64,000 nt of DNA from Marinobacterium litorale DSM 23545. Lineage in GTDB: Bacteria; Pseudomonadota; Gammaproteobacteria; Pseudomonadales; Balneatricaceae. The number at the start of each line of letters is the position of its first letter. Position 1 is the stretch's first letter. The notes under the pieces were generated by a model. It did not search any database and was not told the DNA's origin. It saw only the letters and a program-made list of their open reading frames with translations. A program made the position numbers and the translations under genes. Location: positions 124,001 to 188,000 of the forward strand of contig NZ_AUAZ01000005.1 in NCBI RefSeq assembly GCF_000428985.1, in the 5' to 3' direction. Positions 44,532-54,437 of this stretch are shown one piece after another.

Positions 44532-44657
44532 TCGGTGATGGATTTAAAACCCACCCCTTTTATTATAGTGATCAAGCAAATTTCGAAAGGCTGACCCACC
44601 AAGTGGCCGCGCCAGTTCACTTTCTCACTCTACTTCCTTCCAAAAATGGGAGCAATA

Positions 44658-45245
44658 ATGGATAGCCAACCCCTGACCGACAACCTGCAGGATCCGGTGA
44701 CCGTCGTCATCTCACGCCGGGTAATCAAAGGTAAAGAAGCTGAATTTGAGGCTTTGAGTTCGCAGATGACCGAACGTGCAGCGACCTTTCCCGGCTATAT
44801 GGGCGCCGACATGTTCCGTCCGGCAAGTTCGCACGACCCGGAGTACCGGATCATTTTCAAGTTCGCAAGCGCTGAAGACCTGGAGCGCTGGGAGCGCTCT
44901 GGTGACCGCACGGAAATTCTGGAAAAGATCGAATCCCTGCTCGCCAGTCCGAGCGAGCGTGAAATCACATCGGGTATCGTCACCTGGTTTACACTGCCCG
45001 GGCATAACCCGGTCAAGCCGCCGCCGCGCTCCAAGATGACACTGGTCAGCTGGCTGGCGCTCTATCCAACCGTGACACTGATCTTCTTCCTTTTCGGCGA
45101 CCTCTTGGCAGAGGTTCCGCTGTTGTTACGTACACTGCTGGTCACCGGCGTTGTTATGCCCCTGATGACCTACGTGCTGATGCCCCGTTTCACGCGCTGG
45201 TTCGCTTTCTGGCTCTATCCTGGGCGGGACAGGGATATTCGCTGA
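44658..45245 (+). CDS. ABM-domain protein with C-terminal membrane helices
   Basis: 195 residues from ATG 44658 (GGGAG eight bases before). An antibiotic-biosynthesis-monooxygenase-type alpha+beta domain (about 10-105) is followed by two TM helices (about 128-148 and 155-175) and a basic tail. Such hybrids are common but uncharacterised. ABM domains are cofactor-free oxygenases or heme/stress proteins. Its place between two LysR genes in an aromatic island suggests quinone or ring-product handling, which is inference. Confidence 0.75.
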   Translation: MDSQPLTDNLQDPVTVVISRRVIKGKEAEFEALSSQMTERAATFPGYMGADMFRPASSHDPEYRIIFKFASAEDLERWERSGDRTEILEKIESLLASPSEREITSGIVTWFTLPGHNPVKPPPRSKMTLVSWLALYPTVTLIFFLFGDLLAEVPLLLRTLLVTGVVMPLMTYVLMPRFTRWFAFWLYPGRDRDIR

Positions 45246-45369
45246 ACGACTGATTCACAGTTTACGCCATCAGGGAGGTGTTTTGTTCTATCGCCCTACA
45301 GACCGCCAATGCTGCTGACTGGGCTTAACGTGCTAGGATATTGACCCGTTCAGCAGGGTAGAAGTTGGA

Positions 45370-46314
45370 ATGCAAGATTTCGCTTGGGTACGCCGCGTCA
45401 AACTACAGCAACTGCGCACTGTTATGGTCGTTGCCCGCAACCACAGCCTCGCAAGCGCGGCCAATGAACTCGGACTGAGCCAACCGGCCGTTACAAAAAT
45501 CCTGCATGAGCTTGAAAGCGACCTCGGCATGGAGTTGTTTGTCCGTACCAGCCGAGGCACCCACGCGACCGAGCTGGGCAACACGCTGGCGGCCAGGGCC
45601 AGCACAGTGTTCGCTCAGTTGCAAAAAGCCGCTGAAGAGATTCACAACATTCATGAGGGATTGAGCGGCCACGTGGTCATTGGCACCCTTCTGGCCGGCG
45701 GTGCCAATATTCTGCCGCGCGCCGTCGCCCGCCTGCGGCAGCGCCGTCCAGGCGTGCGCGTTACCATTATGGAGGGCACCTACGATCATCTTATCCCACA
45801 GCTCCGTCAGGGAGCCCTCGATTTAATCGTTGGCCGTCTGCCCGCTTACCGTTACCGCGAGGGACTGGAGATCGAGTCCTTCTACCAGGAGGAGATCGCC
45901 TTTGTAGCTCGCCCCGACCATCCGGTATTCGAGCAGGCCCAGCCGTCACTGGCCGACCTGCGTCAGTGGCCCTGGATCATGCCGTTGCCAGATACCACCC
46001 TGCGTCAGATGCTGGAGTCGGTCTTCCACGAACGCAACCTGGATCTGCCTGTGATGGCCTGCGAGTCCCTGTCGGTAGTCACGAACCGACGACTGATTAT
46101 CGAAACCGATTACATTGGTACCTTCCCCGCCCAGGTCGTTCAGCCCGACATCGACGCCGGGCTTTTATCACGTATTGATATGCGCCCGGCCATCTCGTTC
46201 GGACCGGTCGGTATCAGTTGGATGAAAGACAGCGCTTTCAGTCAGGCCGCCCAGGAACTGGTTACCAGTCTGCGCGATATCGCAGACAATTGGGGAGACA
46301 CACTCCAGCAATAA
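45370..46314 (+). CDS. LysR family regulator of the dioxygenase/TRAP block
   Basis: 314 residues. HTH (about 10-70, SLASAANELGLSQPAVTKIL) and effector domain of the PcaQ/GbpR-like subgroup. It is 100 bp upstream of the extradiol dioxygenase gene on the same strand. It probably controls 46415-50920. Confidence 0.85.
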   Translation: MQDFAWVRRVKLQQLRTVMVVARNHSLASAANELGLSQPAVTKILHELESDLGMELFVRTSRGTHATELGNTLAARASTVFAQLQKAAEEIHNIHEGLSGHVVIGTLLAGGANILPRAVARLRQRRPGVRVTIMEGTYDHLIPQLRQGALDLIVGRLPAYRYREGLEIESFYQEEIAFVARPDHPVFEQAQPSLADLRQWPWIMPLPDTTLRQMLESVFHERNLDLPVMACESLSVVTNRRLIIETDYIGTFPAQVVQPDIDAGLLSRIDMRPAISFGPVGISWMKDSAFSQAAQELVTSLRDIADNWGDTLQQ

Positions 46315-46414
46315 CCCAAGGTTATCGCCAATAGCTTAATATTCATTACCGGGAATGAGTCGCAGGCGCTAGAGTGACACCCAGAATAAGCCATAATAAC
46401 AAGAGGGCTGGAGT

Positions 46415-47275
46415 ATGATTCAATTACATGATGTCCGTTACGTTCGCCTGGGTACCCGCGACCTGTCCACCGCCACTGACTTTGCGACCCGCATTGTCGG
46501 CCTGGAACTGGTTCGTAGGGAGCATGATTGCGTCTATTTCCGCTCCGACAACCGCGACCACACCCTGTGCTATTTCGAAGGGGATCCGCACGATCACACC
46601 CTGGCATTCGATGTCGCCGATGCCGACCAGCTGGACAACGCGGCTGGAATGCTGGACGCCTCCGGCGTCGCGTTCCGCAGCGGTACCCCGGAAGAGTGCG
46701 AGCGTCGAAGGGTGCAGGCGTTCATCGTTTTCAAAGATCTGACCGGCAATCAGATCGAGCTGGTCTGGCGCGCACATGCCAGTGGCCGGCGTTATTTTCC
46801 CAGCCGCGATGCCGGCATTACCGGCTTCAACCACGTCGGCCTCTGCTCCACCGACCCGGCACGGGATGAAGCATTCTGGACCCAGACTTTCAACGCCCGC
46901 GTCAGTGACTGGATCGGCGCCTCACCGCTGTTGCGGATCAACCCGATACATCATCAGATCGCCCTGTTTCCAACCACTCGTTCAGGTGTCCAGCACATCA
47001 ACCATCAGGTGGAATCGATCGATGACATCATGCGCTCCTGGTACTTTTTGCAGGAGCAGGGCGTTAAGGTCGTTTTCGGTCCCGGCCGCCACCCGACCTC
47101 CGGTGCCCGTTTCCTTTACTTCGAGGGACCGGAGGGGATGATCTACGAATACTCCTGTGGCGTGTCGGCCATCGAGGATGAAGCAAACCACCGACCGCGC
47201 CAGTTTCCCGCCGAGCCATCAGGTTTCTGCATGTGGGGCTCCAAGCCCGACATCGCCGAATTCAAGAGCGACTGA
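46415..47275 (+). CDS. Type I extradiol ring-cleavage dioxygenase (VOC fold)
   Basis: 286 residues, two VOC modules. The active C-terminal one has His140 (GFNHVGL), His197 (INHQVES) and Glu245 (MIYEYSC) as Fe(II) ligands, plus GPGRHP and Tyr235 as second-sphere residues. It opens a dihydroxylated aromatic ring. It is not close to the catechol dioxygenase in this window. Next to a class II aldolase-like gene it recalls the DhbA-DhbB pair that cleaves 2,3-dihydroxybenzoate, or CmtC-CmtD of p-cumate catabolism. The substrate is therefore probably a carboxylated catechol; this is inference. Confidence 0.8.
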   Translation: MIQLHDVRYVRLGTRDLSTATDFATRIVGLELVRREHDCVYFRSDNRDHTLCYFEGDPHDHTLAFDVADADQLDNAAGMLDASGVAFRSGTPEECERRRVQAFIVFKDLTGNQIELVWRAHASGRRYFPSRDAGITGFNHVGLCSTDPARDEAFWTQTFNARVSDWIGASPLLRINPIHHQIALFPTTRSGVQHINHQVESIDDIMRSWYFLQEQGVKVVFGPGRHPTSGARFLYFEGPEGMIYEYSCGVSAIEDEANHRPRQFPAEPSGFCMWGSKPDIAEFKSD

Positions 47276-47333
47276 CATCCTCGGGGACACCGGTCCCCGG
47301 CTGTTTACTCACCATTCAAAGCGAGATCTATTC

Positions 47334-48047
47334 ATGACGACTGCCTCCAGAGTGCAGAACGGCACCCTATTGTCTGGTGCCAGGGACTGGACTGAACAGG
47401 AACTCATCGTGCGACGTGCTGCCCGCTCCCTGGGCCGCCACGGACTGGTCCATGCGTACGGCCACTGCAGCCAGCGACTGGATGACACACATTTTCTGGT
47501 CTGCGCCCCCAAGCCCATGGGTACCATTGCGCCTGGCGAATCCGGAACCGTGGTGAATATCAACGAACCCCTGCCAGCCGGCGTGCTGGGCGAGGTCCGT
47601 ATCCACCGCGAGATCTATCGCCAGCGTCCGGACGTGGGCGGCATTGTGCGAAGCATGCCCCCCAAAGCGATGTCGCTGTCGGCCCTGGGCCGCACGCCGC
47701 GTATGTTGCACGGCATGGGCAGCTACTTCTCACCGGCCATCCCGCTTTGGAACGACCCTCAGCTGATCCGCTCAGACGAAGCGGCGCGGAGTATGACCGC
47801 GCTGATTGATCGCGGCAACGCTGTGGTGATGCGGGGTAACGGTGTTGTGATCGCCGCCGACTCTCTGCCGGATGCCGTAGTGCTGACCTGGTATCTGGAA
47901 GATGCGGCCCGCATCGAACTTGACTGCCTGCCCCAGACCGACAACACCCTCACGCTTACCGAAGCGGAAGCCAACGCGCGGGCAACCCGTGCCGGCCTCA
48001 TCTTCGAACGCATGTGGGATTATCTGACACACGGGGACCCGGAATGA
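47334..48047 (+). CDS. Class II aldolase/adducin-fold protein, probable ring-cleavage-product decarboxylase
   Basis: 237 residues from ATG 47334; the upstream frame is only a shadow of the dioxygenase gene. The fold is class II aldolase (HAYGHCSQRL near 40-49, GEVRIHREIYRQRPD near 86-100, RGNGVVIAADS). The usual H-x-H zinc motif after the RPDV segment is replaced by R-S-M (106-108). Class II aldolase relatives (CmtD, DhbB) decarboxylate meta-cleavage products. Acting on a carboxylated semialdehyde it would yield 2-hydroxymuconic semialdehyde for DmpC/DmpD. It overlaps the next gene by ATGA. Confidence 0.7.
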   Translation: MTTASRVQNGTLLSGARDWTEQELIVRRAARSLGRHGLVHAYGHCSQRLDDTHFLVCAPKPMGTIAPGESGTVVNINEPLPAGVLGEVRIHREIYRQRPDVGGIVRSMPPKAMSLSALGRTPRMLHGMGSYFSPAIPLWNDPQLIRSDEAARSMTALIDRGNAVVMRGNGVVIAADSLPDAVVLTWYLEDAARIELDCLPQTDNTLTLTEAEANARATRAGLIFERMWDYLTHGDPE

Positions 48048-48619
48048 ACCTGCTGCCTCGCCTGAGTACTTGGCTGGCGGGCTGGGAGATGCGTCTGGCT
48101 GGTGTGATGCTGGCCGCCATATTCGGCCTGCTGCTGTTCAACATTCTGACCCGCGCCATGGGCGCGGCGCAGTACTGGGTGGATGAAGCAGCTGTCACGG
48201 CGATGGTCTGGATGACGTTTTTTGCCGCCTCTGCCGGCCTTCACGCCCGCAGCAACATCGCCATGACGCTGTTGCAGGATGCGGTACCCGGGAAACTCCG
48301 GCATCTGATGGCGGTCTTGGTGGACCTGGTCATGCTGCTCTTTATCGCTGCGCTACTGCTGATGGTGTGGCGTTGGTTTGACCTGCCGGGTCTGATGGCG
48401 AACAGTTGGGATCTGCAGCAGTTTTCATCCCACACGTTCAACTTCATCTACGAGGAACCCACCCAGACATTAGGGATCCGCAAGGTCTGGGTTTGGCTGA
48501 CTCTGCCCCTGTTTTCAGTGACCGCCCTCCTGCACTGCTTGGCTGCCCTGCAACTCAGCACAGCCAGATTGCTCGGTCGGTCTGAAACTTCACGTGCCTA
48601 CGCTCACACCGGAGGTTGA
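48044..48619 (+). CDS. TRAP transporter small permease (DctQ)
   Basis: 191 residues, four TM helices, DctQ domain (GMxxxQVIxR-like segment replaced by FNILTRAMGAAQYWVDEAA). It starts at ATG 48044 overlapping the previous stop. It pairs with the large permease 4 bp downstream. Confidence 0.87.
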   Translation: MNLLPRLSTWLAGWEMRLAGVMLAAIFGLLLFNILTRAMGAAQYWVDEAAVTAMVWMTFFAASAGLHARSNIAMTLLQDAVPGKLRHLMAVLVDLVMLLFIAALLLMVWRWFDLPGLMANSWDLQQFSSHTFNFIYEEPTQTLGIRKVWVWLTLPLFSVTALLHCLAALQLSTARLLGRSETSRAYAHTGG

Positions 48620-48623
48620 TACG

Positions 48624-49883
48624 ATGGTCATCAGTGGCTTTCTTGGTTTGTTGGTGCTTGGTGTACCCGTGGCATTCGTGCTGGCGATTACGGCACTGAT
48701 CTATATTCTGGCCAGCGGCAACACCGTTCTGCTCGACTCCTATCCTCAGCAGTTTTTCGGCGGACTGGAAAACTATGGCCTGCTGGCGCTGCCCCTGTTC
48801 ATTCTCGTGGGTGAGTGCATGAACGAGGGCGGCATTGCACGTCGTCTGATGAGCCTCTCTCTGGCTCTGATCGGTTCGTTGCGAGGCGGTCTCGCCTATG
48901 TCAATCTGCTATCGAACATGATGATGGCATCTATTCTCGGCTCTACCGTGGCACAGATCACCATCATGACCCGCATGGCCGTCCCGGAGATGGAGCGCGC
49001 AGGCTATCCAAAAGACGCATCGGTAGCGCTAACAGCCGCCGGGGGTCTACTGGCGCCGATCATCCCCCCGTCCATGCTGTTCGTTATTTTCGGGGTCATT
49101 GCCCAGCTGTCAATCGGCGACCTGTTCATTGCCGGCATCATCCCCGGCCTGCTTCTCGGCGCCGGCTTCCTCGCCCTGCTGGCCTGGATGGGGCGACGCC
49201 ACCAGTTTCCCCGTAACGCAAGCCTGACACTTGCGCAACGCTGGCACGCTATCCGTGACGGATTGGCTGCTGGGCTGGTACCGCTGATTATAGTCGGCAG
49301 CATTCTGGGTGGTCTGGCCACCCCCACCGAAGCCGCAGCGCTGGCCTGCGTCGGCGCCATTCTGATAGGCCGTTTTGTGTACCGCGAACTTTCGTTCGAT
49401 GTACTCTGGCCCGCCCTCAAACGCACGGCACGCAACTCCGCCTTGGTGCTGATGCTGATCGCCGCGGCCCAGGTGTTTGGCTGGGTGATCACCTTTGAAA
49501 ACCTGCCCGCAATGACTGCCACCTGGATTCAGTCCATCTCGCACTCGCCCACCGTCTTCCTGCTACTGGTCTTGGCACTACTGCTGGCCATTGGCATGGT
49601 ACTGGATCCAATTCCCGCACTGATTCTGGTTGTTCCGGTACTGCTTCCGGTTGCCACCGATGTCTACGACATAAACCCGTACCACTTTGGGGTCGTCGTC
49701 TGTCTGAGCCTGGTCATGGGCTTGCTGACGCCCCCGGTGGGATCGGCCTTGTTTACCGCCTCGGCCCTGTCCGGCGTTCGGGCCGAACGTATCGCGCTCC
49801 TGTTGGCGCCCTATCTCGGAGTGATGCTGCTGGTGCTTGTGATACTGATTGTAGCGCCGGTGCTGGTCACGCTCCTGATCTGA
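48624..49883 (+). CDS. TRAP transporter large permease (DctM)
   Basis: 419 residues from ATG 48624 (CGGAGG site), about 12 TM helices with the DctM signatures GGIARRLMSLS and AAGGLLAPIIPPS near 140. It drives Na+-coupled uptake of an organic acid with DctQ and the binding protein 49952-50920. Confidence 0.9.
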   Translation: MVISGFLGLLVLGVPVAFVLAITALIYILASGNTVLLDSYPQQFFGGLENYGLLALPLFILVGECMNEGGIARRLMSLSLALIGSLRGGLAYVNLLSNMMMASILGSTVAQITIMTRMAVPEMERAGYPKDASVALTAAGGLLAPIIPPSMLFVIFGVIAQLSIGDLFIAGIIPGLLLGAGFLALLAWMGRRHQFPRNASLTLAQRWHAIRDGLAAGLVPLIIVGSILGGLATPTEAAALACVGAILIGRFVYRELSFDVLWPALKRTARNSALVLMLIAAAQVFGWVITFENLPAMTATWIQSISHSPTVFLLLVLALLLAIGMVLDPIPALILVVPVLLPVATDVYDINPYHFGVVVCLSLVMGLLTPPVGSALFTASALSGVRAERIALLLAPYLGVMLLVLVILIVAPVLVTLLI

Positions 49884-49951
49884 CAACACGACCTTTTAAC
49901 CCATAACAACAAACCGCTAACGCGCGCAGTAATTCTGCGAAGGAGATCATC

Positions 49952-50920
49952 ATGAAAAAAATAACCCGGTATCTCTCGACAACTCTGTTGGCACTGATGC
50001 TGCCTGTGGTAAGCCACGCCCAAACGCTGAGACTCGGTCTCATCACACCGCCCAGCCATCAGTGGACCAAATCAGCCGAATCGTTTGCCAACGAAATAAA
50101 AGAGCACACCGACGGCCGTATCCAGCTCAGCATCTACCCATCCGGACAGCTGGGTAACGAAGCGCTGATGCTGCAGCAGATGCAGCGTGGGGCGCTGGAT
50201 ATGGCGTTTCTCGCCGCAGGCGAAATTGCCAACCGTCGTCCCGACTTTGCAGCCCTATTTGCCCCCTATCTGGTGAACTCCGCGCAACAAGCCAGCAAAC
50301 TGCTTCAGGGAGAAACCGCCACCAGCATGCTCGATGAGCTGAATTCGCTGGGACTTGTTGGCCTGGGCTACGGCATGGCCGGACTGCGGCAGATTGTCAT
50401 GAGCAGCGACGTGTCATCGGTGGAGGATCTGGGCGGCCTCAAGATCCGCACCATGCCGGTTGAACCCGAACGCGATTTCTGGATCAAGCTGGGCGCAGCG
50501 CCGACGCCGCTACCGTTGCCCGAACTTTACGACGCCTTTGCCAATGGCCAGGTTGACGGCATGCAGATTGATTTCGAGGGCACCTGGAACAGCCGCTACC
50601 TGGACCAGGCCGGCACCGTCATTCACTCATCCCACATGATGCTGCCGATGGTGGCCGTAATGTCAGCTCGCAGCTGGCAGAAACTGTCCGAGGACGACCG
50701 TGCACTGTTAAAGAACGTGGTGCGCAAATATCTGGACGACATGATCCACACCTACGGCGATATCGATAAAAAGTACCTGGCCAAGATCAGGGAGAGCGAC
50801 GTCAAGGTGATTGAGGTCGACCGTTCCTTCTTCGGCGATGCCATCGACCAGTGGTATCAGGAGTGGCGCGAGCGCGCACCGGTACTCGAAGCGCTGGAGA
50901 AAGAAGCAGCTTCTCTGTAA
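49952..50920 (+). CDS. TRAP transporter substrate-binding protein (DctP family)
   Basis: 322 residues with a signal peptide (1-23, ending VSHA) and the DctP fold. The conserved Arg of the carboxylate site is in KIRTMPVEPE (about 169). An aromatic carboxylate, possibly a hydroxybenzoate, would fit the neighbouring enzymes; this is inference. A bidirectional terminator follows. Confidence 0.87.
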   Translation: MKKITRYLSTTLLALMLPVVSHAQTLRLGLITPPSHQWTKSAESFANEIKEHTDGRIQLSIYPSGQLGNEALMLQQMQRGALDMAFLAAGEIANRRPDFAALFAPYLVNSAQQASKLLQGETATSMLDELNSLGLVGLGYGMAGLRQIVMSSDVSSVEDLGGLKIRTMPVEPERDFWIKLGAAPTPLPLPELYDAFANGQVDGMQIDFEGTWNSRYLDQAGTVIHSSHMMLPMVAVMSARSWQKLSEDDRALLKNVVRKYLDDMIHTYGDIDKKYLAKIRESDVKVIEVDRSFFGDAIDQWYQEWRERAPVLEALEKEAASL

Positions 50921-50938
50921 TCCGAGACCGAAACAGAA

Positions 50939-50968
50939 AAACCCGCTGCGGTGCCCCGCAGCGGGTTT
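50939..50968. terminator. Bidirectional terminator between dctP-like gene and dmpB
   Basis: A 13-bp perfect stem (AAACCCGCTGCGG) with a 4-base loop. The minus strand ends in TTTTT; the plus strand has TTTCTT. It lies between convergent stops at 50920 and 50993. Confidence 0.85.
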
Positions 50969-50992
50969 CTTATCGACGTCTCTGGCCACCAA

Positions 50993-51916
50993 TCAGGTCA
51001 GGACCGTCAGGAAGCGGTCGTTAAGCACACGATCATGGTAGAAGATCGCTTTGCCAAGCGTATCCGCACCCCAGGTAACCGGTTCATGGTCCGGATAGTG
51101 GTAATCACCACCGGCGAACACTTCGCTGCGGTTACCGGATGGATCGAAGAAGTAGATCGTCTTACCGTGGGTCAAACCGTGACGGGTCGGGCCGATATCG
51201 ATGGAGGTATCCGTCATGGAGATCAGGTCTGCTGCGCGCAGCACATCTTCCCAGGTTTCCAGGAAGAAAGATGCATGATGAAGTTTACCCGGCTCCGGGT
51301 GTTCGATGAATGCCACGTCGTGCGCTTTCATGCTCACGGTCAGGAAGCCTGCCAGACGGGTGCCTTCGTCATCGAGTACCTGCTCGGCCAAGTCGAAGCC
51401 CAGCACCTCTCGGAACAGATCGATGGTGCCGGCGATGTTCGGACCATAAAGCAGGCAGTGGTCGAAACGGGTTGCCTTCATGCCGGTCAGGCCACGGGGC
51501 CAGGCTTCCGGGTTCTTCTGGGTCAGCCCCCATTTACCGGTCTGCTCTTTGGTGGCGAAAATTTCGAACTGGTGCCCGGTGGGCGAATCGAAACGAACCC
51601 GGCGACCGCAGCCCTTCAGCTCGCCTTCCGGAATCTCTTCCACGTTGCAGCCGTACTCGATCAGCTCCTGTTTGAGGCTGTCGACCACACCTTCATTCAG
51701 GCACTTGTAGCTGACGAAATCCATACCGGCACTGTCCGCTTCGCGCAGAACCACGGAGAATTTATCAACCTCTGTCCAGCCCTTGAGATAGACCCGGCCC
51801 TGGTCATCACGATCAACCTCGATCAGACCCAGAAGGTCACGGTAGTGGGACACTGCTTCATCCATATCGAGGACACGCAACTGGATATGCCCCGGACGCA
51901 TTACACCTTTTTTCAT
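50993..51916 (-). CDS. dmpB: Catechol 2,3-dioxygenase
   Basis: 307 residues, the same length as XylE/DmpB. Fe(II) ligands His153, His214 and Glu265 fall at the family positions, with active-site His199, His246 and Tyr255. It cleaves catechol to 2-hydroxymuconic semialdehyde. It is 16 bp after the ferredoxin gene and driven by the sigma-54 promoter at 52380-52395. Confidence 0.96.
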   Translation of the reverse strand: MKKGVMRPGHIQLRVLDMDEAVSHYRDLLGLIEVDRDDQGRVYLKGWTEVDKFSVVLREADSAGMDFVSYKCLNEGVVDSLKQELIEYGCNVEEIPEGELKGCGRRVRFDSPTGHQFEIFATKEQTGKWGLTQKNPEAWPRGLTGMKATRFDHCLLYGPNIAGTIDLFREVLGFDLAEQVLDDEGTRLAGFLTVSMKAHDVAFIEHPEPGKLHHASFFLETWEDVLRAADLISMTDTSIDIGPTRHGLTHGKTIYFFDPSGNRSEVFAGGDYHYPDHEPVTWGADTLGKAIFYHDRVLNDRFLTVLT

Positions 51917-51932
51917 CGTCGTTTCCTGTTAT

Positions 51933-52310
51933 TTATTTTATGGCTGCTGATTGCAGTTTTGAGGAGGAACGTGGCTGATAGGGTTCAGCCAAAGGCAGCA
52001 TTTCGGATTCGACAACCAGCTCACTGCGAGGAAAGATCCGACACGCCAGCACGATGCCTTCAGCCTCATCAGCTTCACTGACCCAGGCACGGCTCATGCG
52101 CTTGCTGTCGTACTCCCCCTTGAGGACACGAATTCGACACTTGCCACAGCCACCACCGCGGCAACCGATACCGATTCCCTGTGCACGCGCCTTTTCCATG
52201 GCGACAAGCAGATTAAGATCGGCGCGGGCCTCAAAGACGGCCTCTGAGTCCAGAATGTGAATCCGATGTGTATCCTGTGGGTATGGGGTAGCGTTGATCG
52301 GTTGTTTCAT
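51933..52310 (-). CDS. dmpQ: Chloroplast-type 2Fe-2S ferredoxin (DmpQ/XylT)
   Basis: 125 residues from ATG 52310. Cluster ligands Cys50, 55, 58 and 90 (GCRGGGCGKC ... LAC). XylT/DmpQ ferredoxins re-reduce the iron of catechol 2,3-dioxygenase that substituted catechols have inactivated. It immediately precedes dmpB. Confidence 0.88.
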   Translation of the reverse strand: MKQPINATPYPQDTHRIHILDSEAVFEARADLNLLVAMEKARAQGIGIGCRGGGCGKCRIRVLKGEYDSKRMSRAWVSEADEAEGIVLACRIFPRSELVVESEMLPLAEPYQPRSSSKLQSAAIK

Positions 52311-52379
52311 CACGAATGCCTGTTTCTTATTGTTGTGCACCAAGGCTTTTGGTTAAGTCTGGTGCCTGACAGGACATAG

Positions 52380-52395
52380 AGCAATGTGAGTGCCA
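52380..52395 (-). promoter_or_regulatory. Sigma-54 promoter of dmpQB
   Basis: On the minus strand TGGCACTCACATTGCT, an exact TGGCAC-N5-TTGCT match. The predicted start near 52370 is 60 bases before dmpQ. The rest of the 338-bp gap to the regulator ATG holds the UAS pair and AT-rich DNA. Confidence 0.85.
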
Positions 52396-52495
52396 ACCTG
52401 AACAACAGGCATCTACAACATCCCTTATAACAACAACCCACTGATTTAAAAAAGAAAAAACAAATGATGCAGGTTGTAAGTGGCATTAGCTACAA

Positions 52496-52540
52496 CTAAT
52501 GGAATCATCAAATCCCGCAATTGATTAACGAAATCATCAA
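52496..52540. promoter_or_regulatory. Tandem upstream activator sites for dmpQB
   Basis: CTAATGGAATCATCAA (52496-52511) and TTAACGAAATCATCAA (52525-52540) are direct repeats 29 bp apart, at about -126 and -155. Each matches the 12696 repeat (TTAACGATTTGATCAA) at most positions; the second copy differs at three of 16. A further TGATCAA lies at 52564. Confidence 0.65.
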
Positions 52541-52648
52541 CCCTTCCCCCCTTCTGCACGATATGATCAAGGAGTCACCACAGGGTTGGTCGAGCCCACG
52601 CAGAGGGGCCGAGCAACCAGACCATCACCCCAAAAAAAGATACTTGTG

Positions 52649-54352
52649 ATGAATAGCAGAACCCCACTGCCCGTTCCGGCTAGCGACGATCTGCTCCATC
52701 AGATTCGTTTCGACCCTGAATCCGGCAAGATCTGGCTCAATGAGAGCCGGATGCTCCTGATACATGCCAATGTTCTGGGCGCCCTGCGCCGGGAGCTGAT
52801 CGACACATTGGGCTGGCAAAGAGCCAAGGGACTGTTAATGCGCCTGGGCTACAACTCGGGCCGCAGGGATGCCGAGCTTGCCAAACGCGTCCGACCCGAC
52901 CTCAGCAAACAGGATTCGTTTGTAGTCGGCCCCCAGCTGCATAAGCTGGAGGGAATCGTGAACTGCAAGCCGATCAAATTAACCTTTGATGTGGATAGCG
53001 GCGCCTATTACGGCGAATTCGACTGGCACGGCTCCTGGGAGGCGGAGCAGCACATTGCTGACTTCGGCATGAGCGATGAAGCGGTGTGCTGGACTCTGCT
53101 CGGCTACGCCAGTGGATATACCAGCTATTACATGGGACGGCAGATCCTGTTTAAGGAGACCGCCTGTGTCGCCAAGGGCGACAGCCACTGCGTCAATATC
53201 GGTCGGCCCGCCGAAGAGTGGGATGATCGAGAGGAGCTGGAGCGTTACCTGCAGCCCGACCCGATCATTAACGAGCTGGAGCTGTTGCAAAGCCAGTTCG
53301 ATCAACTGCGTTCTGAATATCGCACCGGTGCTCGGGGAGAACGCGCCCAGTTTTCCGCCGTTGGGCGCTCTGCCGCTTACCGCCAAGCCTGCGCATTAGT
53401 ACAGCGGGCAGCCACCAGCAAAGTCACTATTTTGCTGCAGGGGGAAACCGGTGTTGGCAAGGAAGTGCTGGCGCGCTACATCCACCACGACAGTGATCGC
53501 TCTGATAAACCCTTCGTGGCAGTGAACTGTGCCTGCATCCCACCGGAGCTGATTGAAGCAGAACTTTTTGGTGTAGAAAAAGGGGCATTTACCGGCGCAA
53601 CTCAATCCAGAGAGGGTAAATTTGAACGTGCTAATGGCGGCACTATCTTTCTGGATGAAGTGGTGGAACTTTCCGCCCGCGCTCAGGCGACACTGCTGCG
53701 GGTTCTGCAGGAGGGTGAGTTCGAGCGCGTCGGCGACTCCGGCACGCGTAAGCTGGATGTCCGCGTGGTCGCGGCGACCAATGAGAACCTGGAGCAGGCG
53801 GTGAAAGAGGGAAAGTTCCGTGCCGACCTGTTCTTCCGGCTCAACGTCTTTCCAGTGCATATTCCGCCACTACGCGAGCGCCGTGAGGATATCCCCCTGC
53901 TGATTGAGCATTTTTTGGCGCGCTATCACCGGGAGTACAACAAGCGTACGCTCGGCGTTACTGACAAGGCGCTGGAAGCGCTGATGAGCTACGACTGGCC
54001 CGGCAATATCCGGGAGCTGGAAAATATGATCGAGCGCGGTGTCATTCTGACCGATAACAACCGCGCCATTGAGTTGACCAGCTTCTTCCCCTTACTCGGC
54101 GAACCAAGCCAACCGCTCAATCACCTGGACGCCCATGGCCAGATTTGTGGCAGCAAAGCAAATAGCGACAGAACAAGCTGTCTGGTCGATGAACTCTTGG
54201 ATACCGGAGTGGAACTGGAAACCCTTGAGCAACTACTGATTGAACGCGCTCTGGACAGATCAGGGCAGGTCGTGTCCCATGCCGCTCGGGCCCTGGGCTT
54301 AAGCCGGCCGGCACTGGCCTATCGCATGAAAAAACATGAGGCTGCGGAATAA
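52649..54352 (+). CDS. DmpR/XylR-like sigma-54 activator (copy 1)
   Basis: 567 residues from ATG 52649; this start puts GAFTGA at residue 312, the same as in the paralogue. XylR N-terminal aromatic-sensing domain (about 15-110), V4R domain (about 140-205), linker, AAA+ domain (Walker [15 protein letters not shown], Walker B TIFLDEV) and a Fis-type HTH (about 540-565). It binds phenolic effectors directly and drives sigma-54 polymerase. It is divergent from dmpQB and convergent with dmpP. Confidence 0.92.
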   Translation: MNSRTPLPVPASDDLLHQIRFDPESGKIWLNESRMLLIHANVLGALRRELIDTLGWQRAKGLLMRLGYNSGRRDAELAKRVRPDLSKQDSFVVGPQLHKLEGIVNCKPIKLTFDVDSGAYYGEFDWHGSWEAEQHIADFGMSDEAVCWTLLGYASGYTSYYMGRQILFKETACVAKGDSHCVNIGRPAEEWDDREELERYLQPDPIINELELLQSQFDQLRSEYRTGARGERAQFSAVGRSAAYRQACALVQRAATSKVTILLQGETGVGKEVLARYIHHDSDRSDKPFVAVNCACIPPELIEAELFGVEKGAFTGATQSREGKFERANGGTIFLDEVVELSARAQATLLRVLQEGEFERVGDSGTRKLDVRVVAATNENLEQAVKEGKFRADLFFRLNVFPVHIPPLRERREDIPLLIEHFLARYHREYNKRTLGVTDKALEALMSYDWPGNIRELENMIERGVILTDNNRAIELTSFFPLLGEPSQPLNHLDAHGQICGSKANSDRTSCLVDELLDTGVELETLEQLLIERALDRSGQVVSHAARALGLSRPALAYRMKKHEAAE

Positions 54353-54427
54353 CCCGGATGGAGTGAAGCGCAATCCGGGTGGTTCCGGTGAGATTCCCGG
54401 CATACGCCTTAAGGCTTCTGCCGGGAA
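54352..54427. repeat. REP-like extragenic repeat, copy 1
   Basis: Two hairpins: ACCCGGAT...ATCCGGGT (54352-54380) and TTCCCGGCA...TGCCGGGAA (54394-54427). The second is almost the same as 55901-55930. It starts at the activator stop and ends 11 bp before the dmpP stop. It may stop or stabilise converging transcripts. Confidence 0.65.
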
Positions 54428-54437
54428 AGTGTTCCGA

